Below, one piece after another: positions 1 to 6,864 of a DNA stretch of 9,477 bases. Under the pieces are notes generated by a model that was given only the letters and a program-made list of their open reading frames with translations, ran no database searches and was not told where the DNA came from. The stretch's first letter is position 1; every line of letters begins with the position of its first letter. A program made the position numbers and the translations under genes. Source of the DNA: an uncultured Oscillospiraceae bacterium (GTDB lineage: Bacteria > Bacillota > Clostridia > Oscillospirales > Acutalibacteraceae); the NCBI GenBank assembly GCA_905203795.1, contig CAJKXG010000034.1, positions 1 through 9,477 on the forward strand, in the 5' to 3' direction.

Positions 1-1
1 C

Positions 2-364
2 GCGGAACAGACCGCGCATTTTGAACGGCTGTGCGCACGGCTGTCGGACACGCTGGCGGCGATGCCCGCCGTGCGGGTACACCGCCCCGCAAACGCCGTT
101 CCGTACATTTTCAACCTTTCGCTGCCCGGACTGCGCAGCGAGACTCTGCTGCATTTTCTTGCCGCGCGCGACATTTACGTGTCCAGCGGCTCCGCCTGCT
201 CCAAGGGCAAAAAAAGCCCCGTCCTCACGGCGATGGGGCTGCCGGACGCGGAGATTGATTCCGCGCTGCGCGTCAGTCTGTGCCGTGACAACACCGAGGA
301 GGATATCGACCGATTCGCGGCGGCACTTGCGGAAGCCGACCGCGTATTGACCCACGTGCGTTAG
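2..364 (+). CDS. Cysteine desulfurase, NifS/IscS-like, C-terminal part (5' end outside window)
   Basis: A pyridoxal-phosphate enzyme that takes sulfur from cysteine and carries it as a persulfide on an active-site cysteine. The frame is open to the left edge and ends at TAG 362-364, so only the last ~120 residues of a protein usually near 380 residues are visible. The diagnostic segment is the flexible loop SSGSACS, with the persulfide cysteine encoded at 197-199, followed by a lysine-rich stretch and the C-terminal pattern ALRVSLCRDNTEEDIDRF. In Firmicutes, a dedicated cysteine desulfurase (NifZ type) is often encoded beside thiI and supplies its sulfur. Here thiI lies one gene downstream, which supports that pairing by inference. 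The next gene begins 13 bases after the stop, so the two are probably co-transcribed. The exact subfamily (IscS, NifS or NifZ) cannot be fixed from this fragment. Confidence 0.93.
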   Translation, partial: AEQTAHFERLCARLSDTLAAMPAVRVHRPANAVPYIFNLSLPGLRSETLLHFLAARDIYVSSGSACSKGKKSPVLTAMGLPDAEIDSALRVSLCRDNTEEDIDRFAAALAEADRVLTHVR

Positions 365-377
365 AAAGGACTTTGTT

Positions 378-2063
378 ATGAGAAACGATCAAAACTCCTC
401 TCAAAGAGACAACAACCCGCGTGAGCACCGCAATCCCGCGCTGGAACGGCTGTTCCTTTCGCCGGATGAGCAGGATAACGTGAGCCGCGCGCTGCGGCTG
501 GCGGCAGAGGACGATCCCCGCGTCGCCGACGAACTGTTGAACACATTCACGCCCAAGCCCACACCGAAACCTGAACCTGTGCCCGAACCCGCGCCTGTAC
601 CCGCATCCGCGCCTGTACCTGCGTCCGAACCCGAACCAGTATCCGCACCGACACCCGAACCCGAACCCGCATCCGCATCGGACGACACTCCGGCGCACGG
701 GCGGCTGTTTCGTGCCGTCAGCTTCGTCATTCCGCTGTTCGGCACCGACCGCCCGCTGGAGCTGGTGCGCAAATTCGCGTTTCTGCTCGCGCTGGTGGTG
801 CTGTTCGGCTCGCTCGGTTCGATCGTGAACGAATCGATCATCCTGCCGCAAGCCAACGAGAATTTGAACAACGAGCTGCTGCAATATTACATCAACGACG
901 GCAGTGTCTCCCTCACCCCCGAAGCACAGGCGTACGACGGCTACCCCGAAGGCATCAGCGACAACTTTAAACAGCTATACTACTTAAACCACGACCTGCG
1001 CGCGTGGATTACCTATTCCGCCACCGGCTACAGCGATTTCCTGAAAATCAACAATCCGGTGCTGCAAGCGAGCGACAATGACTATTATCTCACCCACGAT
1101 TTCAACCGTCAGAGCAGCAAATTCGGCTGTCTGTTCTTCGATTACCGCAACCGCATCACCTCTGCCAACGACAAAAACCGTGTGACCCTCATCTACGGAC
1201 ACAACATGGCGACGGGACAGATGTTTTCCGGTCTCAATCAGTTGATCGGTTCGGTGGACAACATGCGCAATGCCACCACCCTGACGTTGGACACCTTGTA
1301 CGCCAAAAGCACGTATAAGGTGTTTGCGCTCGTCCTCACCGACGGCGACGGCGACCCCGTGGACACGTTCCGCATCATGAGCACCGATTTTGCGAGCGAT
1401 GCGGCGTTTGCTGAACATATTGCGGCGATCCGCGCCCGCTCGCTGTACGATTTCAACGATGTGGACGTCAACACGAACGACGAGTTACTGGTGCTGTTTA
1501 CCTGCTCGGTCAAGAGCAAGACGGGGATGGACGAATCCCGCGTCAGCGTCGTCGCCCGCAAACTGCGGTCCGGCGAGTCCGCGTCGGTGGACAAATCCAA
1601 GATCGTGGTCAACAAAGACGTGATCATGCCGTACAAGTGGTACGCCGCCAACGGCGAAGCACTGCACGCGTACTACAAAAACAGCGCGACTGTCAAGCCG
1701 GAGACGACTACCGCCCCCAACAAGACCACGACCTCGACGAAACCGAATAAAACCACAACACCGAATAAAACGACCGCCCCCACAACGGGCAACGGTACGA
1801 CCCCGCCAACGACGAGCGGTACGCCGAATTCGCCGAATTCCACCAATCCGACGAATACGACGACCTCACCAAGCAACCCGACGGACACGACCGTGACCGC
1901 ACCGCCGACGACTGATCCGACAAGCACGCCGCCGGCGACCGATCCAACCGATCCGACGGAACCGACGGAACCGCCGGTAACCGCCTCAACGGATGCGCCG
2001 ACGACCGTATCGACCGACCAAACCGCCCCCGTAACAAATACCGATCAAGGAGATACACCCTAA
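378..2063 (+). CDS. Membrane-anchored class B sortase with Pro-rich N-terminus and Thr/Pro-rich C-terminal tail
   Basis: A 561-residue cysteine transpeptidase of the sortase B type, predicted to attach proteins to the cell wall or to each other outside the membrane. The ATG at 378 has AAAGGA at 365-370. Layout: a charged N-terminus; a Pro-Glu/Pro-Ala stretch at residues 58-100; a juxtamembrane motif LFGTDRPLELVRK (120-132); one transmembrane helix about 133-150; a sortase fold about 190-400; and a Thr/Pro/Asn-rich tail at 443-561. Class B features include the stretch after NHDLRAWI, with DNDYYLTHDF and FGCLFFDYRN. The catalytic set looks complete: His275 in YGHNM, Cys376 in LFTCS and Arg388 in ESRVSVVARKL. 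The N-terminus should be cytoplasmic and the enzyme outside. The long tail carries no further membrane segment or LPXTG-like signal. No substrate gene is recognisable in the window. Its position between the desulfurase and thiI, overlapping thiI by one base, is odd for a sortase. Confidence 0.9.
   Translation: MRNDQNSSQRDNNPREHRNPALERLFLSPDEQDNVSRALRLAAEDDPRVADELLNTFTPKPTPKPEPVPEPAPVPASAPVPASEPEPVSAPTPEPEPASASDDTPAHGRLFRAVSFVIPLFGTDRPLELVRKFAFLLALVVLFGSLGSIVNESIILPQANENLNNELLQYYINDGSVSLTPEAQAYDGYPEGISDNFKQLYYLNHDLRAWITYSATGYSDFLKINNPVLQASDNDYYLTHDFNRQSSKFGCLFFDYRNRITSANDKNRVTLIYGHNMATGQMFSGLNQLIGSVDNMRNATTLTLDTLYAKSTYKVFALVLTDGDGDPVDTFRIMSTDFASDAAFAEHIAAIRARSLYDFNDVDVNTNDELLVLFTCSVKSKTGMDESRVSVVARKLRSGESASVDKSKIVVNKDVIMPYKWYAANGEALHAYYKNSATVKPETTTAPNKTTTSTKPNKTTTPNKTTAPTTGNGTTPPTTSGTPNSPNSTNPTNTTTSPSNPTDTTVTAPPTTDPTSTPPATDPTDPTEPTEPPVTASTDAPTTVSTDQTAPVTNTDQGDTP
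549..677 (+). repeat. Pro-Glu/Pro-Ala low-complexity repeat coding region
   Basis: This stretch encodes residues 58-100 of the sortase as irregular PxPEP and PVPAS units, for example PEPVPEPAPVPAS followed by a near copy. At the DNA level, 6-12 base units such as cccgaaccc and gcgcctgtacc recur. It lies before the transmembrane helix, so it should be in the cytoplasm if the single-helix topology is right. Such stretches tend to be extended spacers and to vary in length between strains; no function is visible. Confidence 0.7.
1704..2060 (+). repeat. Thr/Pro/Asn-rich low-complexity tail coding region
   Basis: This stretch encodes residues 443-561 of the sortase. It holds repeated units such as PNKTTT, NPTNTTTS, TDPTDPTEPTEP and APTTVSTDQTAP, with short DNA duplications (for example ccgaattcgccgaattcc near 1822-1840). 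It follows the catalytic domain on the extracellular side. Thr/Pro-rich stretches are common flexible, often glycosylated, wall-spanning linkers in Clostridia, but here nothing follows the linker. Confidence 0.75.
2047..2052 (+). promoter_or_regulatory. Ribosome binding site of thiI inside the sortase gene
   Basis: AAGGAG lies 10 bases before the ATG at 2063, within the last codons of the sortase gene. The sortase stop and the thiI start share one base (TAATG). This supports the thiI start and suggests translational coupling of the two genes. Confidence 0.75.
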
Positions 2064-3244
2064 TGCCGCGTGAAATATTGCTGATTAAAGCCGGCGAGTT
2101 GGTGCTCAAAGGGCTCAACCGCCATACATTTGAAGAGGCGCTGATGAAAAATCTGCGTCGCCGTCTGCGCCCGCTGGGCGATTTCGAGTTGCGCAAAGCG
2201 CAGTCTACCATTTATATCGAGCCGCAAAACGACGATATTGATCTGGACGATGTGTGCGCCCGCGTCTCGCAGGTGTTCGGCATCGCGGCGTTCAGCCGTG
2301 CGCATGTGACCGAAAAGGACATGGACGCCATCACCGCCGCCGCGATCGACTATCTCGGCGATCGGCTGCGCGGCGTATCCACCTTCAAGGTGGAGGCAAA
2401 ACGCAGCGACAAGGCGTTTCCGTTCACCTCGCCGCAAATCTGCTGCGCGCTGGGCGAAAAACTGCTCGACGCGTTCCCGCATCTGGCAGTGGACGTGCAC
2501 GAGCCGGATGTCACCGTGATGGTGGAGATCCGCGATTTCGGCGCTTATATCCACGCGGGGCAGTTGCCCGGCGCGGGCGGGATGCCGGTGGGCACGGGCG
2601 GACGCGCGGCGCTGCTCATTTCCGGCGGCATCGATTCCCCCGTCGCGGGGTACATGCTGGCCAAGCGCGGTGTGGAGCTGACCCCCATCCATTTTGCCTC
2701 GCCGCCTTACACCAGTGAGCGCGCGGAGCTGAAGGTGGTCGAACTGCTGCAAAAGGTCGCCTGTTATGCGGGTCACATGACCATGCATGTCGTGCCGTTT
2801 ACCCATATTCAAGAAGAAATCGGACGGTGCTGCCCCGAAGACCTGTTTACGCTGGTCATGCGGCGGTTTATGATGCGCATCGCCACCGTCATCGCCAAGA
2901 ACAACGACTGCAGCGCGCTGATTACGGGAGAAAGCGTGGGGCAGGTGGCCAGCCAAACCATCCCCGCTCTCGCCTGTACCGACGCGGTGGCGGGTCTGCC
3001 GGTGTTCCGTCCCGTCATCGGCATGGACAAAGAGGAGATCATCACCATCTCCCGCCGCATCGACACCTTTGACATTTCCATCCAGCCCTTTGAGGACTGC
3101 TGCACCGTCTTCACCCCGAAACATCCCCGCACCCGCCCGCGTCTTGAGCAATTGGAAGAAGCCGAGCGGGCGCTCGATGTGGAAGGATTAGTCAGGGAAG
3201 CTGTGGAGGGCGTCAAAAAGATCGGCATTCGCGCTGAAAGATAA
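2063..3244 (+). CDS. thiI: tRNA 4-thiouridine synthase ThiI (short form, no rhodanese domain)
   Basis: A cytoplasmic ATP-dependent sulfurtransferase that makes 4-thiouridine at position 8 of tRNAs and, in some bacteria, also contributes sulfur for the thiamine thiazole. The 393-residue length fits the short Firmicutes form without the C-terminal rhodanese domain of E. coli ThiI. Visible parts are a ferredoxin-like and THUMP region in about the first 165 residues (start MPREILLIKAGELVLKGLN), then the PP-loop adenylation domain with the ATP-binding SGGIDSP at residues 187-193. Further family blocks are LITGESVGQVASQT, FRPVIGMDKEEI and FEDCCTVFTPKHPRTRP. Because the rhodanese cysteine is absent, sulfur is probably delivered directly by the cysteine desulfurase encoded two genes upstream. 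The start overlaps the sortase stop by one base. The stop TAA at 3242 lies within a weak inverted repeat. Confidence 0.96.
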   Translation: MPREILLIKAGELVLKGLNRHTFEEALMKNLRRRLRPLGDFELRKAQSTIYIEPQNDDIDLDDVCARVSQVFGIAAFSRAHVTEKDMDAITAAAIDYLGDRLRGVSTFKVEAKRSDKAFPFTSPQICCALGEKLLDAFPHLAVDVHEPDVTVMVEIRDFGAYIHAGQLPGAGGMPVGTGGRAALLISGGIDSPVAGYMLAKRGVELTPIHFASPPYTSERAELKVVELLQKVACYAGHMTMHVVPFTHIQEEIGRCCPEDLFTLVMRRFMMRIATVIAKNNDCSALITGESVGQVASQTIPALACTDAVAGLPVFRPVIGMDKEEIITISRRIDTFDISIQPFEDCCTVFTPKHPRTRPRLEQLEEAERALDVEGLVREAVEGVKKIGIRAER

Positions 3245-3278
3245 GGCGTTGGGCAAGCGTCTGTCTTTCCACAGCGCA

Positions 3279-3307
3279 TTGACCTTCCCCGTGTATAGAA
3301 CGATATC
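3279..3307 (+). promoter_or_regulatory. Possible weak sigma-70-type promoter before the cinA fusion gene
   Basis: In the 108-base gap after thiI, TTGACC at 3279-3284 is followed after 17 bases by GATATC at 3302-3307. The -35 box matches the consensus well; the -10 box matches poorly (three of six, lacking the final T). It would allow the fusion gene to be transcribed independently of thiI. This is a visual match only. Confidence 0.2.
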
Positions 3308-3352
3308 CCTTGTCAAACAGGATTTCCCATCCCATGAAAGGAGCGCTGCCGT

Positions 3353-6300
3353 ATGAAAGCGGAGATCATTACCGTCGGCACGGAACTGCTGCTCGGCGAC
3401 ATTCTCAATTCCAACAGCCAGTTTCTGTCGCGGGAGCTGGCGGCGTTCGGCATCGATATGCTGTACCAATCCACGGTGGGTGACAACAACGGACGGCTGG
3501 AGCAGGTGTTGAAGCTGGCGCTCGGGCGCAGTGAACTCGTGCTCATCACGGGTGGGCTGGGGCCCACGCCGGACGACCTGACGCGCGAGACCGTCTGTCA
3601 ACTGCTGGGGCTGGACTTGCAGCTTCACGAAGAAAGCTGGCGGCGCATTCAGGACTACTTCCTCACCACCGGTCGTGAACTGAGCGATAACAACCGCAAA
3701 CAGGCCATGCTGCCGCCCGGCTGTGTGGTATTTCCCAACGACCACGGCACCGCTCCCGGCTGCGCCATCGAGGCGGACGGCAAAAGCATCCTGCTGCTGC
3801 CCGGTCCGCCGCGCGAACTGATTCCGATGTTCCAGCAATATGTCGCGCCGTATTTGTCCCGTCTGTCGGGCGGCACGATCTATTCCTGCACCATCGGCGT
3901 GTTCGGCATGCCCGAATCCACCGTGGCGGAACGGCTGGCGGATCTGCTGTTCGGCACAAATCCCACCGTCGCCACCTATGCGAAGGACGGCGAGGTCACG
4001 CTGCGCGTCACCGCTCACGCCGAAAACACCGCCACTGCCCGCGCGCTGTGCGAACCGATCGTCGCGGACATCCGCGAACGGCTCGGTTCGTTCATCTACG
4101 GCGTGGACGCGGGCAGCCTGCAAAAGACGGTGATCACGCTGCTCAAGGAAAAGGGCTTGCAGATCGCCACCGCCGAATCCTGCACTGCGGGACTGCTGTC
4201 CGGTCGGCTGACGGAAGTGGCGGGGGCGTCGGCGGTGTTTGAATGCGGCATCGCCGCCTATTCCAAGGAGATCAAGCACAATTTGCTCGGCGTTCCCCGC
4301 GAACTGCTGGACGAACAGGGCGCGGTGTGCGCCGATGTGGCGTGCGAAATGGCGATTGGTGCGCGGCGTATCAGCGGTGCGGCGCTCGGCGTGGGCATCA
4401 CCGGCGAAGCGGGTCCCGAACCGAGCGAATCCAAACCGGTCGGCACGGTGTATATCGCGCTGGCGGACGAAAAACGCGTGTGGGTCAAGGAAATCCGCGC
4501 GGGTCACACGCCCGCCGCCGACGCGCAGTACGGCAGTGAACGGGACTATGTGCGCTATGTCGCCACCTCCCACGCGTTGGATATGACCCGCCGCTATCTG
4601 GAAGCGCTGCCTGCCGTCATGGCCGGCGGACAGCTTATCGAGGACAGCGCCCCGCCCCCTGCCGAGATCCCCGCCGCCCACGCAACGCACAAGTGGAAGC
4701 TGCTGCCCGCGCTGTTCCCCTGGAAGGGCGACCGCCCTGTCGAGGTCCTGCGCAAGCTGCTGCTGTGGGTGGGTATCATCCTGTTGGTAGCGGTCAGTTG
4801 GCTGCTGCTGTCGCGCTATGTGCTGAATCCCGAACGCAACCGCGAGCAATATCAAGGGCTGGAAGAGCTGTATATGCGGGGCGACGATGTGATCTACACC
4901 GATGTGGAAAGCACGGCGTTCCCCTCCGGCATGCTGGCGCGGTTTTACTCGCTGTATGACCAAAATCCCGACATCAAGGGCTGGGTCAAAATCGACGGCA
5001 TTGATCTGAGCTATCCCATCGTGCAAAACGCCCTGCTGGATTACACCACCCTCAACTTTGAGCGGCAGCATTCCGATTACGGCGTACCGTTTTTCGACGA
5101 CGACGTGGCGCTGTCCACACCCGAATCGGTCAACCGCGTCTATCTCGTCTACGGCAACAACACCGGCGACGGGCAGATGTTCTCCGCGCTGACCGCGTAT
5201 GCGGACGCGAGCTTTTTGCTGCAACATCCCGTCATCGAGATGAGCACGCTGTACGAGACTGCTGACTGGGAAATTTTCGCCGTGGCGTACACCGCCGAGG
5301 AGGATGATCTGCCGTTGCGCAAAACGGCGTTCGACAGCGACGACGAACTGTTGGCATTTGCCGAGACGCTCGCCGAACGTTCGCTGTTTGCCACCTCCGT
5401 GGAGCTGCATGGCGACGACACGCTGCTGCTGCTGACCACCGACGCGTCGGCGGAAACCGGCGTGGACGGCGTGCGAATCGTGGTGGCGGCGCGCCGTCTG
5501 CCGAACGGACAACAGGCGACGGCGAATCTGGAAGTCTCGCGCAATCCCCATGCGAAAACACCGGAAATGCTGGCGGGACTGACCACGACCACCGTTTCCA
5601 CCACGCAACGCCCATCGAGCACAACCACCACCGTAAAGGACAGCAGCGACACGCTGCCGGCATACACGCGTTCCACCACATCGGCGGAGACGACTGCCGC
5701 CGATGTCACGACTGCGCCGACCGCCACCACCGCGCCCACTACCGAACATTCTGCCGGTGAGACGACCACGACTGTAACCACGAACCAATCGGGCAGCGTC
5801 ACCACGACCACGACGAGCGCGGCGGACAACACACTCCCGACGGATGCGGAAAAGGCGTTTTACGGAACCATTCAGGTGAAGATCGGCAACGGACAAGCCT
5901 ACGCGATCGAGGATCGCGAACAATTGCAATACGCGCTCACCTGTCTGGTGAAAAACGAGATGGGCTCGGCGCGATTCATGATCAACTCCACCGAGGCGCA
6001 AAAGGCGCAGGCGGTCGCCTGCTATACATATATGCTTTGGTACTGCCGCAATCAATCGTCTGTGTTCCCCATTTCCGCCGTTTCGCTGGATCTGAACACC
6101 ACCACCGACCGCAAGCTGTACAACGCGGTGGGCGAGGTGCTGGGAGTCAAGGTGATGGATACGGCGACGGGAACCCCCTGCAACGTCATGTACTATTGCT
6201 GCGGCAACGGCGCGTCCGCCAGCAGCCAGAACGTATTCACCGGCGCGCTGCCCTACCTGCAAAGTGTGGAAAGTCCCTTCGATACCGATGCGATCGTACG

Positions 6301-6778
6301 CAAGTATTCCGCCGGAACGGAATCGCTGATATCCACGTACACCGTCTCATGGGGCAGCCTGAAGCAGCAGATCAACGCGTATGTCAGGCAGCAAACCGGC
6401 GGCGCGGTGGTCGAAGCGCAGTTTGACACGGACGGCGATGCACCGCTGTACGGCGTGACCTTCGATCAGATGGGCGGCTATGTCGTCAACACCAACGCGC
6501 ATTATACCTATCAGGGCGAAACGATGTATCTGCGCGGCATCGACATCCGCCGCATCATCGGCAGCAGCACGCTGCGTTCCCACTACTTCACCACCGCCTA
6601 CGACAAAGCCGGCGACACGCTCACCTTTACGGTGTACGGGCACGGCCACGGTGTCGGGATGAGCCAGTACGGCGCGATCGGCTACGCCAACGAAGCCGGC
6701 TGGAACTACCGACAGATCCTGAATCACTACTATTCCCTGTCCGACACCGGACGATACCGATTGGTCAACCCGTCGTGA
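3353..6778 (+). CDS. cinA: CinA (NMN deamidase type) fused to transmembrane helix, inactive sortase B-like domain and SpoIID domain
   Basis: One uninterrupted 1141-residue frame; ATG at 3353 with AAAGGAG at 3337-3343. Residues 1 to ~418 are a complete CinA: a MoaB-like domain with GTELLLGDILNSN and GGLGPTPDDLT (67-77), a middle segment, and the PncC domain with TAESCTAG (273-280), YSKEIK and KPVGTVYIAL. CinA/PncC proteins deamidate nicotinamide mononucleotide in pyridine-nucleotide recycling; ADP-ribose cleavage by the MoaB-like half is known in some members. A second half follows without a stop: juxtamembrane DRPVEVLRK, a helix about 469-489, a class B sortase-like domain about 515-720, a Thr-rich linker 744-826, and a SpoIID domain about 836-1135. 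The sortase domain has Asn602 and Thr696 where the upstream paralog has catalytic His and Cys. The SpoIID part keeps the acidic LVKNEMG (Glu869) and GHGHGVGMSQYGA (1096-1108); SpoIID cleaves peptidoglycan glycan strands. Topology would place CinA inside and the rest outside. Two proteins made by internal initiation remain possible. Confidence 0.9.
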   Translation: MKAEIITVGTELLLGDILNSNSQFLSRELAAFGIDMLYQSTVGDNNGRLEQVLKLALGRSELVLITGGLGPTPDDLTRETVCQLLGLDLQLHEESWRRIQDYFLTTGRELSDNNRKQAMLPPGCVVFPNDHGTAPGCAIEADGKSILLLPGPPRELIPMFQQYVAPYLSRLSGGTIYSCTIGVFGMPESTVAERLADLLFGTNPTVATYAKDGEVTLRVTAHAENTATARALCEPIVADIRERLGSFIYGVDAGSLQKTVITLLKEKGLQIATAESCTAGLLSGRLTEVAGASAVFECGIAAYSKEIKHNLLGVPRELLDEQGAVCADVACEMAIGARRISGAALGVGITGEAGPEPSESKPVGTVYIALADEKRVWVKEIRAGHTPAADAQYGSERDYVRYVATSHALDMTRRYLEALPAVMAGGQLIEDSAPPPAEIPAAHATHKWKLLPALFPWKGDRPVEVLRKLLLWVGIILLVAVSWLLLSRYVLNPERNREQYQGLEELYMRGDDVIYTDVESTAFPSGMLARFYSLYDQNPDIKGWVKIDGIDLSYPIVQNALLDYTTLNFERQHSDYGVPFFDDDVALSTPESVNRVYLVYGNNTGDGQMFSALTAYADASFLLQHPVIEMSTLYETADWEIFAVAYTAEEDDLPLRKTAFDSDDELLAFAETLAERSLFATSVELHGDDTLLLLTTDASAETGVDGVRIVVAARRLPNGQQATANLEVSRNPHAKTPEMLAGLTTTTVSTTQRPSSTTTTVKDSSDTLPAYTRSTTSAETTAADVTTAPTATTAPTTEHSAGETTTTVTTNQSGSVTTTTTSAADNTLPTDAEKAFYGTIQVKIGNGQAYAIEDREQLQYALTCLVKNEMGSARFMINSTEAQKAQAVACYTYMLWYCRNQSSVFPISAVSLDLNTTTDRKLYNAVGEVLGVKVMDTATGTPCNVMYYCCGNGASASSQNVFTGALPYLQSVESPFDTDAIVRKYSAGTESLISTYTVSWGSLKQQINAYVRQQTGGAVVEAQFDTDGDAPLYGVTFDQMGGYVVNTNAHYTYQGETMYLRGIDIRRIIGSSTLRSHYFTTAYDKAGDTLTFTVYGHGHGVGMSQYGAIGYANEAGWNYRQILNHYYSLSDTGRYRLVNPS
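5582..5830 (+). repeat. Thr-rich linker coding region between inactive sortase and SpoIID domains
   Basis: This stretch encodes residues 744-826 of the fusion protein, with runs such as TTTTVSTT, SSTTTTV, TTAPTATTAPTT and VTTTTTS built from acc/acg/aca codons. It separates the sortase-like domain from SpoIID on the extracellular side. It resembles the Thr-rich tail of the upstream sortase in composition but not in exact sequence. Confidence 0.75.
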
Positions 6779-6848
6779 CGGCAGTCGCCGCCGCATATAC
6801 AGCACATAATTCGTTTGCAATGCCCCTTGTCTCCTGCATTTCACACCC

Positions 6849-6857
6849 AAGGAGGAA
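6849..6857 (+). promoter_or_regulatory. Strong ribosome binding site that sets the pyrB start
   Basis: AAGGAGGAA is close to a perfect anti-16S match, with AGGAGG ending 9 bases before the ATG at 6865. It decides the start against the longer in-frame GTG at 6775, which overlaps the previous stop and would add 30 residues unlike any aspartate carbamoyltransferase N-terminus. Confidence 0.85.
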
Positions 6858-6864
6858 TCCACCC

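Noticed and set aside
549..677. Short DNA repeats here as a possible CRISPR array or integration site
   Set aside because: The repeats are short, irregular and in frame with a Pro-rich protein stretch; there are no uniform repeats or spacers.
1840..1905. NPTNT and NPTDT in the sortase tail as possible class B sorting signals
   Set aside because: They do not fit the NPQTN-type order (Thr is not at the fourth position), and no hydrophobic segment or charged end follows. They are best explained by Thr/Asn/Pro low complexity.
2060..3151. A 363-residue minus-strand open frame opposite thiI
   Set aside because: It is the complement of a clear ThiI coding region and shows no motif of its own.
3188..6262. 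A 1024-residue open frame on the minus strand opposite thiI and the cinA fusion
   Set aside because: It is antisense to well-supported domains. Its translation is rich in Arg, Gly, His and Gln without any recognisable motif, as expected from the complement of GC-rich codons.
6775..6864. A 30-residue N-terminal extension of pyrB from GTG 6775
   Set aside because: The extension does not resemble PyrB and overlaps the previous stop; ATG 6865 has a near-perfect ribosome binding site.
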